From Eutypa lata (taxonomy: Eukaryota > Ascomycota > Sordariomycetes > Xylariales > Diatrypaceae), in assembly GCA_022661535.1 (NCBI GenBank), contig JAKULF010000005.1, positions 2,666,001-2,730,000 on the forward strand: a stretch of 64,000 bases of DNA, read 5' to 3'. The first letter of the stretch is position 1. Every line of letters begins with the position of its first letter. Below the pieces are notes generated by a model. The model searched no databases. It was not told the origin of the DNA and saw only the letters and a program-made list of their open reading frames with translations. A program made the position numbers and the translations under genes. Positions 11,011-21,034 of this stretch are shown here, piece after piece.

Positions 11011-13284
11011 ATGTTGTCCGAAGTAGTCGGCTCCACCATGGAGCTTGCGAGTATGTGCCATTCAATGCCATTCATTCAATCTATCATTCTACTATAGTAA
11101 TATCCCGAGCTGACCATGATGATGATGATGTGCTACAGGACGAGCTGCCGAAGAAACAGACCCCGACGGTACGATGCCCCCTGTTATGCGCTTCTGTCCG
11201 CGTCATCTAACCAAACGTAATAGAATCAAACTCCACGGAAAGGGAGCAGGTCTCATCATGGGCACTCTTCATTTCTATAATGCTCTTGATAACAGCCTTC
11301 TTCACCAGTTATATACTACAGCAGAAGAAGGTCCAGGCCGTACACGAAACCGTCATCTCCATCTTTGCTGGTTTGTCACACCTTGAATCTTGGATATCTG
11401 CGCAAGTACACACCATCTAACCAATGCTATAGGAATGACGGTAGGTTTATTCCTCCGAGTAAGCTCAGACCAGACCCTGCGACATCTCGTGAGCTTCGAT
11501 TATCAAATCTTCTTCAACCTTCTCCTTCCGCCTATCATCCTGAACTCGGGCTACGAACTACATCAAGCCAACTTCTTCCGGAACATCGGCACCATCCTAA
11601 CCTTCGCCTTCGCCGGTACCTTCTTATCCGCCGTCGTCATAGGTCTGCTGCTATGGCTATATACTCGAATACCATTAGAGGGGTTGGAGATGACTTTTCT
11701 TGATGCCATTTCTGTCGGCGCAACGCTCTCCGCCACCGACCCTGTTACTATTTTAGCCATCTTCAACACGTACAAGGTCGACCCGAAACTGTACACTATC
11801 ATTTTCGGCGAATCTATCCTCAACGACGCCATCGCCATCGTCATCTTCGAGACCGCTCAGAAGTACAAGTTAAACGAGGCAGCAAAGGCATATACTTTCG
11901 CCCATTTCTTTGAGGGTATCGGTATTTTCTTGGCTGTCTTCTTTGGTAGCTTGATCATTGGTGTTCTCGTTGGCATTGGTACTGCTCTCATCTTAAAGTT
12001 CACCTATGTTCGACGATACCCACAGATCGAGAGTTGTTTGATCGTGTTGATTGCCTATGCCAGCTATTTCTTCTCTCAAGGATGCCATTTGTCAGGTAGG
12101 CTCGAATCACTATTCTACCATGTTTTAAAACCGTGTACTAACGTTCTGCAGGAATCGTGTCTTTACTGTTCTGTGGTATCACCCTGAAGCATTATGCGTA
12201 CTTTAACATGTCGCGGAGAACTCAGCTCAGTACCAAATATATCTTCCAGGTTCTGGCCCAATTATCCGAAAACTTCATCTTCATTTACCTTGGACTATCC
12301 TTGTTTACCGATAATGACCTCCAGTTCCAACCACTTCTCATTATTGTCACCGTGATGGCGGTCTGCGCTGCAAGATGGGTGGCCGTGTTTCCTCTGTCAA
12401 AGGCAATCAACTGGTTCCATCGTTACCGTGCAGCGCGTCAAGGTAAAGAAGTCAGCGACGAATTACCTTACAATTATCAAGCAATGCTCTTTTGGGCTGG
12501 TCTACGGGGAGCTGTCGGAGTAGCCCTAGCTGCTCTATTGATTGGCGAAAACTCTTACGCCCTCAAGGCTACTGTTCTAGTCGTTGTCGTGCTAACCGTT
12601 ATCATTTTTGGCGGTACTACTGCAAGAATGTTAGAAATCCAAGGTATTAGGACAGGAGTAGTCGAGGAGGTTGATAGCGACGACGAGTTTGATATTGAAG
12701 CTGCGCCCGGTGGGTCTTACTACAAACGATCAGGGACGGGTATTGGCTATAATCCTCGGCATAGAAATGGCTCCGTACGCATGGATCGCGTAGATGCTGG
12801 CAATGGCAAGCGACCTCAACCAGCGGAACGAGGAAGCTATACATCAGGACATAAGTCCCCATCCCTTCCACATGCGCGGCCATCAAGTCTAAGCCGTAAG
12901 AGTCCACGGCCGACTACCAGTGACGAGGTCGAGCGGTCAGACCTTCTCGGCCGCAGTGGCAACTTGACGGACTCCGACATCGGAAGTGACATCGACACTT
13001 CGGACCTTCCACCTCCAGCACGAGCTGGAAGAAGATCAAGTCCCAGGGCGGCCGGCGGTAGCTCAGATGACGCAGTGTTTTCATACCCAACATCGGGGCA
13101 CAGAGATCCGGCGCCCGTCTCTGCCAGGGCCGCTTTTAAGCAGCTGCTTACCACGCAGGATCCCCAAGCATTATTGAGACAGTTTGACGAAGATTACATC
13201 AAGCCGAGATTGTTGCTTGATGGAAGCCATCCTCCGCATAATAACGGGAGAGACCATGATGATGATGGCGCAGGACCTAGTTAG
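11011..13284 (+). CDS. NHX1: Endosomal/vacuolar Na+(K+)/H+ exchanger, NHX1-like (5 exons)
   Basis: Monovalent cation/proton antiporter (CPA1 family) of endosome or prevacuole membranes, controlling organelle pH and salt tolerance. Exons: 11011-11050, 11139-11168, 11224-11370, 11433-12095 and 12152-13284, total 670 aa, close to the family norm. The 30-nt second exon was placed because it alone joins the frames: GACG|GTACGA joins to AATCAAAC after CTAAC...TAG, giving ...DPDESNSTEREQVSSWALF. Family blocks seen: VQAVHETVISIFAGMTVG, LLPPIILNSGYEL, NFFRNIGTI, the ion-binding ATDPVTILAIF and GESILNDAIAIVIFE segments, and GLRGAVGVALA. About 11-12 hydrophobic helices are followed by a ~240-residue polar, Ser-rich cytosolic tail containing an acidic VEEVDSDDEFD patch. 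Exon 1 encodes only 13 residues, so the start is less certain than the rest. Confidence 0.92.
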
Positions 13285-14742
13285 CTTCTGAATGGAGCGA
13301 TATCGGGGATATAAGGGGGGATAAACAATTGCCCGGCCCGGGAGTGATAGAACCCTAGGACGTGCTACACAATTACAATGGGGGGCATAGTTCGGAGTTA
13401 ATAGGCATCAACTGTTTTCTATTTTGAGCTCAGATAGCTGGCTAGGAAACGTTTCGTCATGGAAATCAGTGAGGCCCCTACTTCGACGACAGAGATCCAT
13501 TTGCGTCTAGCAGCAACGTTGCCACGGCCGCCGGTTTGTTCCCCTAGCGGTGGATCCGGATACAGCATGCATGGTGTAATGATCATAAGGCCGTGTGGTG
13601 GGATCACTAAAGAAGTCGCGGGTCAACTCTTCGGTCTAATTCACATGTAGGAGGCCGTGTTGCGTAGGGGCGTTGCCATCTTGATCTAAGCAGCTACATC
13701 GGATCGTATCCCAACGTCCCACCTACGTAGCAGGAAAGCAGCTAGCGAGACTCCGCTATCCCGTGTAGATCTCTTCCTAACCAAGAAATTTGTAGGAAAG
13801 GTGTTTGCCGTTGTTACTGTTAGATTATCTTGTAAACTATGACACCTAGAAGTCATGTCTTAAACCCGAGCTTGGTGTATAATCGTTATTATATACAAAT
13901 GAAATTAACAGGATATGGGAATCATGATATGGAAAGAAAGATATTATTGCTAGATAACAGGTGGCAAATTAAAATTGCCATGAAGTAAATCACTTCCGAG
14001 AAGGCATGCAATATTAAAGGGGTTGGTGAGTTCGTTCAGTGCGGTTGACAGTAATATTCAACTAATTCGATGGATTCCTCAATACCAAGGCCTCAGTACT
14101 TTTAAAGGAAACATGATATTGCTATGCTTGAGCTTCAAAAAGAGTATTCACATATTTGTCCGTGCTAATTAATAGTGAATACTTAGCTTAGTGTCTAATA
14201 GAATCTAAGAAGGGACTGTATTCCATACATATCGTCTTATAATAGCATTGTAGTGTTAAATGTCCTCCCCTTAACATAGCTCCTTTTATGGTGTTTATTA
14301 GAGAACTCCATCCGAGGATCAGAATTGTTACCTTCAAGATATTGGGATTGAAAGCCATTACAATCCAGTCGTCTGTCTGTCTAAGTACCTCTTTTATACT
14401 TTAGCATATTTCTTAACGTTAAACTTTAATAGACATAGATAGGACGATCATCAAGATTTGGCTAAAGCCCAGAACAAAACTATATATAAATATTAGCTAC
14501 ACACTATATCCTCACTAAAGATACAAAGAGCTATCTCCTCCTATATAATGTAATGACTAGACAGTGTATAAACCTCATCAATCGTAGAACATTCGACTTT
14601 CATCGTATTAATCCCACCCCAAATCTTCTCCTGCGCTTTGACGTGTTACAACAAAAAAACATCGCAACTTTTTCTACAATTATTTCCTCCAACACTTTTC
14701 AAGAGAAGAAAATTCCACGAACAGCACGAGCAAACAACAAAA
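13285..14742. other. Intergenic spacer, A+T-rich
   Basis: No gene seen. Composition shifts sharply from balanced (13.3-13.7 kb) to A+T-rich (13.8-14.7 kb) just before the G+C-rich secreted-protein gene. The last ~200 bp are the likely promoter and 5' UTR of that gene. Confidence 0.5.
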
Positions 14743-15306
14743 ATGTATATCAAGTCACTATTGACCACCTTAATCTCCGCCCTGGGCATCTCCACCCTCC
14801 TCCTCGCCGACCTCGCCCACGCGCGGTCCAAACCGCGGCCCCGGCCCCACCCCTTGATCCACGAGGAGCCGCTCCGGCAGGAGGACAAGCCGAAGCCGGC
14901 GCACAACCCGTACTACTACCCGGCGGACGCGCCGACGCGGTTCTTCGAGGCGGAGGACCTCAGCCTCTCGGCGCCGGCGCTGATGAACCTGCGGGACTAC
15001 GACGACCTGTGGGCGGCGTACGGGGGCAAGACGCGCATCGAGTTCGTGGCGGGCCGGCCCCGCGTCATCCGCATCCTGCCGACGGACGACCCGCGCGCCT
15101 GGGACGTGGGCCGCCACGTCGGCACCTTCGGGAACGTCACGCTCCTGGACGACCTCATCGCCCGCTCCGACGCCCGGGACCACCCCCACGACTCCCCCTG
15201 GGACCACCCCTGGGAGGGCAACCAGTGCAGCGCGAGGTCGTGCGCTGTCGATGTCGAGTGTATGAACCAGTTTTGCTCGACTTGTGTGTTTTTCACTTGT
15301 CGTTGA
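14743..15306 (+). CDS. Small secreted protein with C-terminal six-cysteine module (candidate effector)
   Basis: A single-exon frame of 187 aa. I chose the ATG at 14743 (context CAAAAATG) because it starts directly with a signal peptide, residues 1-27, hydrophobic core SALGISTLLLADLAHA; the in-frame upstream ATG at 14638 would bury it. The mature part begins with an Arg/Pro/His/Lys-rich basic stretch, then an acidic and aromatic middle region with no cysteine. Residues ~149-158 are rich in Asp, His, Pro and Trp (DHPHDSPWDHPW). All six cysteines lie in the final 27 residues (162, 167, 173, 178, 181, 186; spacing C-X4-C-X5-C-X4-C-X2-C-X4-C), suggesting three disulfides in a small knot. Very G+C-rich, unlike its A+T-rich flanks. 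I recognise no named family; effector or antimicrobial roles are guesses from architecture. Confidence 0.75.
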   Translation: MYIKSLLTTLISALGISTLLLADLAHARSKPRPRPHPLIHEEPLRQEDKPKPAHNPYYYPADAPTRFFEAEDLSLSAPALMNLRDYDDLWAAYGGKTRIEFVAGRPRVIRILPTDDPRAWDVGRHVGTFGNVTLLDDLIARSDARDHPHDSPWDHPWEGNQCSARSCAVDVECMNQFCSTCVFFTCR

Positions 15307-16260
15307 GGGGAGGGGAATGTGGGGTAGTGCGAGGGAGAAAGGGGTGCGGAGGGATGAATGAGTGGATGGATGGATGAGGTGGGATTTGCATCTGAACTAT
15401 ATGGCTCTTTGTTAGATGGATATCCCTTATAGAAGTCTGATTCTCCTAGCTCCTATTAATTTGTTAACTGGCTCTTTAAACAGCTTCCATCCAAATTGTT
15501 GTTTGATATCTAAACCAAGCCATATTTTAGTGAAATGTCGTCGTGGGGAGCACATTGTTTTTGGGGTTACCTGGTGGGAAATTCAATTACATTAGAGGCC
15601 GTATTCTGTTTACTCCAGCATAAGTATCACCATAGCTTCTACCAAGCTGTTCCTCTCTCAGAAGGGTAAATATTACTGCCTTCACTTCATATATGTATGT
15701 ATCACAGCAAGCCATGTATGGAGTTACCTGGATTGGTTGTTTACAATCAGTGACATTCTTCAGGTAGGTACCTAGATAGGCAGGTACTGGCATACATCAT
15801 AGGCGACCTTCAATGGATTAGAGTTGTTTCCCTATATGGACTTACGTAAATATATGGAGGTACATACCTAGGTATGTATGTATATGTATGTATTGTGTGG
15901 TAAAATCACAGCAGCTTGAGAAACTATCAAACCAAAGGAGGCAGGCACTACTCACATCTAAGAAATTTTTACCAAGTTTCTCTACCTGAGGTAGGCAGAC
16001 ACCTAGAATTATACCATTCCTCGTACCCAAGTCCAAAATCTAAATAATTTCTCAATCTCACTTTCTTTTGATCCCATTAATTCGACATCTTGAACTCGGT
16101 TATGTGTACTTCACAATCGAAGGGATCTATAAACTACAACACCTACTTCTCTCTAGAAACCACTTTACTGGCAATTCCATTCAATCACACACATCTCGTC
16201 TCCAGTTCACCACTTGGATTCTGTCATCTTTGACTGCTACCACTCGATTCAGCACAAACA
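15307..16260. other. Intergenic spacer with TAGG/CCTA repeats
   Basis: No gene seen. Contains GTAGGTACCTAGATAGGCAGGTAC-like palindromic tracts around 15762-15790 and ATACCTAGGTATGTATGTATATGTATG-type repeats at about 15863-15893. The stretch after ~16030 is pyrimidine-rich and is probably the promoter and 5' UTR of the next gene. Confidence 0.5.
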
Positions 16261-17355
16261 ATGGGAAACCTCCTCAGCAAACTCTCCACCAGAGAGAGTC
16301 AACCGGTCACCGTCCCAAGTGGCCAAGTTCAGGCTTCATCCTCACTCCGGTCATATAATACCTTTGACAATGTGAATGGAGAGCTAGTTAGAGAAGAATC
16401 GCAGTCGCCCCAATCCACATCTTATGGTGGCATCACTTTCCCCTTCACTAGACTTCCTCCGGAGATTCGAATCATGATATGGGAAGAAGCCAGGCCCAAA
16501 GCCCGGCGAATTCTTACCTCACCCCTGCAAAGCACTTCTGGGAGTCGCTTCTGCCCCCCACCGCCGGCAATTGCATCCGTATGCCGGGAATCCCGTCGCG
16601 TTGCTCTCAAGTACGGTTGTATGCATGAAGAGTCGATCAGCATAAAACATAGCGGTTGGTTTAATCGGGCAGAAGATGTAGTTGTCTGGATTGATCGCGA
16701 TGGGGCATCCCAAAGCACACGAGAAGTCAATCGCAGTGTAGAGCATCTCGCAATATTCTGGAACCCGTTCTCCATGCGTGGTGGGTTCAGCCATCAGCAG
16801 GCGCGTACTTTATCTACAATAAAGGGGATTGCTCGAGGTCCAAAAATGTGGGATAACTTGCGAACTATCGATATCATCTTCTCATCATCCGGCGAGTATC
16901 TAGTCGGAGGCAACTGGGAGCCTGCTGTTGTCGAAGAGCTGTTCGGGGACGACACTGTTGTTACAATTGATCTCAAAGACGAAAACGAATGCTCCCATGC
17001 ACTTGACCTACTCCAGAAAACTTTGGCCAGCCAGCACCAGCTAGATACCCTAACCATAGCTCGCCATATCATAAGAGGTCACGAACACGACTGCCTATAC
17101 TCTTGGGCCAAACTAGTCGAGGCTATTCAGTATACTTGGTTGGAAAGTTCATATCAACGAGAAAATGGATCCGTTGCGGATGCTGTCCTTGTCAATGGGG
17201 CTAAGGCAGGATGGGACCTAGACCATCCATGGATCAAGAGAACTTTGGCGGGCATTCCAGAGCTGCGACCAATTATCATGCTGGCAAGAGAGGATCACAC
17301 CTGGAAACCAAGAAGGATCTGGCCTATTAGATCGGTATTAAACCACCTGGAATGA
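16261..17355 (+). CDS. 2EXR-domain protein, copy 1
   Basis: A single-exon 364-aa protein with an N-terminal 2EXR domain, a fungal-expanded domain of unknown function (family PF20150 by established naming). The domain spans residues ~60-130: FPFTRLPPEIRIMIWEEA, then PPAIASVCRESRRVALKYG, the two conserved E-x-R motifs that give the name. ATG at 16261 has good context (ACAATGG), and the first residues MGNLLSKLS could be N-myristoylated (Gly2), which would put it on a membrane. The rest of the protein resembles copy 2 downstream in blocks such as TIDLKDENE and WIKRTLAGIPELRP. No catalytic motif visible. The two genes are tandem, same strand, ~1.25 kb apart. Confidence 0.85.
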   Translation: MGNLLSKLSTRESQPVTVPSGQVQASSSLRSYNTFDNVNGELVREESQSPQSTSYGGITFPFTRLPPEIRIMIWEEARPKARRILTSPLQSTSGSRFCPPPPAIASVCRESRRVALKYGCMHEESISIKHSGWFNRAEDVVVWIDRDGASQSTREVNRSVEHLAIFWNPFSMRGGFSHQQARTLSTIKGIARGPKMWDNLRTIDIIFSSSGEYLVGGNWEPAVVEELFGDDTVVTIDLKDENECSHALDLLQKTLASQHQLDTLTIARHIIRGHEHDCLYSWAKLVEAIQYTWLESSYQRENGSVADAVLVNGAKAGWDLDHPWIKRTLAGIPELRPIIMLAREDHTWKPRRIWPIRSVLNHLE

Positions 17356-18606
17356 AGAGGCAGCGGGTGTTTGTCTCTCGGGAAGTCTGAACATGACTGC
17401 ACGGTAGTGAGTGGGGGTTCGATGGTACAGATCTGGACGGGAAACTATGCAATCATTGTGCTTATATCTAGATTTTTACTGCTATCCTTGCTAAGCTGGA
17501 TTGACATGTTGTCTTATAGCTACTCGACTCTACAGATTGATACTAATTGATACACCAAAGTCCTATTTCAAGACAAGTGAATCTAGTGACACTAGTCAAA
17601 CTTAACCTCAAGTGACGCCGAGACATATAGATAGGGTAACTACAATATTGAGAGAAATCTTACCTATCACGGATCACTTCCTTATCACACAATCCTAAGC
17701 TATTGCATATCAAGATCCTGCTCTGCCGGCGGTAGACTATTCCAAACCTACCTATTGAGCCCTTGATGAGTGTAAGCTCAAAGTGTCTTGATCAAAAGGT
17801 AATACTAGTTCTAAAAACTGTCGAAGACTTCTAGAAGCATTCAAAGCACAACTACCTATGTAGGTCGGGCAATTGCCAATGCTAACAAGGTCATCCAATC
17901 TAGAAGTGCCGATTTTAAGGTGCGTGAGTACAAGGAGGTATGTATGTATGTTTGTATTGATAAATTCCTCTTGAAAGGTAGCTCCTTCCTCAAATCAATG
18001 TTACGTTCTTCTTACGTACAACTTCTCGCTTGGGTACGTAGATATCTACGTAGGCAACCTTCAAGTTCACATCCAGTCGATTAAAGACCTTTATGTACCT
18101 ATACTAGGTACCTACTTACATACTCACCTCCTACATACATACATACCCACCCACCTACCTGCCTGCTTGCCTACTTACCTACCTATCTATCTATCTACAT
18201 AGGTAGTCTGGTTGTTCTAGGCACGTTCCTACCTGACTGGTAGCAACTCCGAACCCGATACAACCTCTTCATCCTCAAGCACGTTCAACTCCACTGGATG
18301 TGAATGCCTGCTATCTATCAGACTACCTACCTTCTTTCTTTCTTTCTTCCATCTACTCAATCTCATCTATTCAATCACCTTGACAGCACCAAGGACTACC
18401 GCCAGTTGGTCTTGGGCCATCAGACGACAGGTAAACCTACAAGACACCAAATCCATCTACTTCGCCTCCATGGACTGAAGTACGTAAGTCTCCCTTTCAC
18501 TCTATTTCTTCCTGACTTCTGTTTTCATCTTGCTCGATTATACGTCTCTTCCATTCATCCCGTTCCAAACTAATTGATGCTGCTAGGAATCAACTCTGCT
18601 TCAAGA
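17356..18606. other. Spacer between the 2EXR paralogues, dense CCTA/CATA repeats
   Basis: No gene seen. From 18090 to 18220 it is dominated by CCTA, CATA, CTAT and TAGG tetranucleotide runs. From ~18300 it turns pyrimidine-rich and probably forms the 5' UTR of copy 2, possibly with an intron ending at GCTAG near 18587. Confidence 0.5.
18090..18220. repeat. Compound tetranucleotide repeat (CCTA/CATA/CTAT)
   Basis: Successive short runs of ACCTACTTACATA, CATACATACATAC, CCACCTACCTGCCTGC and CTATCTATCTATC type, ending in a CTACATAGGTAG palindrome. Non-coding, between the two 2EXR genes. Confidence 0.85.
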
Positions 18607-19710
18607 ATGGCACCTAACCAATCTAAGGTCGCTGACTACTTTCCCCTCTTCACCAAACTCCCCCCGGAAATCAGAACCCTCATTTGGGAAGCTGCTCTTC
18701 CTCGGCGATCGTTGCCAATTGGTTTTTCTAAGGGTGCCGGTTATGAAATACTCGGCCCTCCAACAATTGCGCAGGTATGCGGCGAGTCTCGAGCTGTCGC
18801 ACTTAGGCATGGATCACCTCAACCAGTCAAACTGTGCCCTATGAACGCGTACCCGCACTTATTCACATGGCTTGATCCCTCTCGGGATGCTATATTGCAC
18901 CCCGACTGGTATACACCACACCCTCTCCCGGAAACCGCATCCGTCACTCTCGGGGACTTGGACTGGGATTACACGATTTTAGGCAATGAAAAGTCGTACG
19001 TTCGCGGTCTGAAGCGGTTACTCAGGACTGTGAAAGCTCTGAAGAAAGAAGCAAAAAATACTCGCATTATTAATCTTACTTTTTATAGCTTTGAGGATGG
19101 CTTTGGGATGGACCCGGCAATTCTAAAGCCTGGTGTAGGGGATGCTATCCTCGGCATAGATTGGTTTAGAACCGTGGACCTTAGAGATGAGAACGAGGTC
19201 GAGTTTATTAGCCATATCCTGTACGGCAACAGACAGATCTCACGCTACGGACAGGATTTGGTGAAATCACATGCCGCCGTGCGAGGACTGTCTAAGGTTA
19301 CAGAACAGCAAAAACGTCACTACAGCGTATTTCCTCCTACATCGCGAAACTGGGACGTTTTCATGCAAACTTTCAAATACCACTGGCTTAATTATTGCTA
19401 CAAATGCGATCAAAATCACACTCCGCTAGCCGTTTACGTAAACCTCGGACAGGAAATCGACGAGGGGAATGCTTGGATCAAGACTTCTCTAGAGCAGCTA
19501 CCAGAGATACGACCTGTATACCTCATTAGAAGGTACCCGACAGAAGCGACCCTTTCTCATGAAGGGAAGTGGAAAGAGAAGCCCAAGGTTTTGTGGAATG
19601 GATGGAAGTGGGAGCGCAGAAGTAAGGAAGCCTCCAAGGAGGATGATGATGCCTCGGAGTGTTTCTGCCGGTGGACGGATACGCGTTGCAAGCATCAGCA
19701 AGGACATTAA
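18607..19710 (+). CDS. 2EXR-domain protein, copy 2
   Basis: A 367-aa single-exon protein (378 aa if the in-frame ATG at 18574 is used; I chose 18607 because of its AAGAATGGC context and because residues before it look like leader sequence preceded by a possible 3' splice site). 2EXR domain at residues ~10-75: FPLFTKLPPEIRTLIWEAA and PPTIAQVCGESRAVALRHG. Function of the domain is not known. It shares with copy 1 the later blocks TVDLRDENE and WIKTSLEQLPEIRP, so the similarity spans the full length and indicates a tandem duplication that has since diverged strongly. The C-terminus ends with a short Cys/His-rich tail (CFCRWTDTRCKHQQGH). No membrane segment or signal peptide. Confidence 0.83.
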   Translation: MAPNQSKVADYFPLFTKLPPEIRTLIWEAALPRRSLPIGFSKGAGYEILGPPTIAQVCGESRAVALRHGSPQPVKLCPMNAYPHLFTWLDPSRDAILHPDWYTPHPLPETASVTLGDLDWDYTILGNEKSYVRGLKRLLRTVKALKKEAKNTRIINLTFYSFEDGFGMDPAILKPGVGDAILGIDWFRTVDLRDENEVEFISHILYGNRQISRYGQDLVKSHAAVRGLSKVTEQQKRHYSVFPPTSRNWDVFMQTFKYHWLNYCYKCDQNHTPLAVYVNLGQEIDEGNAWIKTSLEQLPEIRPVYLIRRYPTEATLSHEGKWKEKPKVLWNGWKWERRSKEASKEDDDASECFCRWTDTRCKHQQGH

Positions 19711-21034
19711 TCGCTCAGAGGGAAGGGAATACAAGAATGCAAAAATAAGGGACAATGGTTGTGTGGTACGGGAACTGCAGGACAAACGATACTTGCTGAT
19801 CATGACTGAGGGTATTGCAAATCACGGAAGCAGACAATGGTATATACATAACTACATAGGGCTATAAGGAATACAGGAAGCTCGCTACTGCAATTTGTTC
19901 ATCACGGCCAAAAATGAGTATACCTCAGCCCCGGGTCCTAACCTCCTTAGCAAAGAGTTTAAAACCCGTGAAGCACCTCGGACTTTCCAACCAAACCGCT
20001 ATATCCCTTCTAGGAACTTGGCATCTCATTTCATAATATCTTGACGTGTTAGGTACATGGTCATGAGAACTCACTGATTCACATCCCTACTCAACTCCAT
20101 ACCTCACAAATTCCCACGTTGCCTGCTTGCCCAACACGATGAGTAATATGCGGAGTAGGCTGTAGGTCAAGGTCTCCATTAATACCTACCAGTTCTCAAT
20201 TCCCACGTCTATTTCTGGATGTAGACGTCGAAACTCTCGCCAAGTCCAGACAAATGAAAGACATAAAGGCTGAAGCTCAAGCTGACCTGTGCCCCTATTT
20301 CGCTCACAGCTGAAAAGCACCCTCGCTCATTCGGTATTACCCTAAGTATCGCTCCAAGAATCCATATATATATATAATAAGACAACCATAAGTAGTAGAT
20401 ATGCGAAATAGATAACTAGACAAGATGCCAAAGTCGTGTCACGTAGGTAAGACGGACAGACGAGTGAATGAACGGGCGACCGCAACATGCTGTTTATTCA
20501 ATTGCTAGCTAGCACCATCTACCACGTGCTGCATCTTCTATATCTTACTTTGTATGTAGGTAGGTAGGTAGGTAGGAGACAGGTAGCGAACCACACAGTG
20601 GTTGGTTGGTCTGCCTGTCTGCCTGTCTACCCCCAATGCGACCGACCGCCTGACCGAATCCGGTCCCCGAACAACCACGTCCCCCATCCCTGAACCACCA
20701 CGGCTTTGACTCTAGCCTCCTCCTCTTCTTCTATCTATCTGTCTGTCTATCAACCAGCCAACACGGCACCAGTAACAGCGCCTGGCAGCGTGGCTCGGTT
20801 TGGCTCTCGGATATTTCTTTCTTCCATCTCTTCCCCCTCTCTCCTTTCTCTCTTTCTTATCTCCCCCATCCCCTCTTCTTTCCCCCTCTTCTTTCCCCCT
20901 CTTCTTTCCCCCTCTTCTTTCCCCCTCTTCTTTCCCCCTCTTCTTTCCCCCTCTTCTTTCCCCCTCTTCTTTCCCCCTCTTCATCTGCTCCCCTCTCAAC
21001 CCTTCATTACACGAATCACCCCTCACCCACCATC
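19711..21034. other. Spacer between convergent genes with TAGG repeat and 13-bp minisatellite
   Basis: No gene seen. Contains a (TAGG)n run at about 20555-20577, TGTC/TCTA runs near 20730-20750, and the pyrimidine minisatellite at 20871-20982 next to the kinase stop codon. Confidence 0.6.
20871..20982. repeat. 13-bp polypyrimidine minisatellite
   Basis: Eight perfect head-to-tail copies of CCCTCTTCTTTCC (20871-20974) followed by a partial copy. It lies 53-164 bp past the kinase stop codon on the minus strand, so the transcript's 3' UTR would read it as a polypurine GGAAAGAAGAGGG array. Confidence 0.95.

Noticed and set aside
14553..15377. A 274-codon plus frame overlapping the secreted-protein gene
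   Set aside because: It is the +1 shadow of a strongly G+C-biased gene. It is Pro/Arg/Ala-rich without domains, whereas the chosen frame has a signal peptide and a cysteine module.
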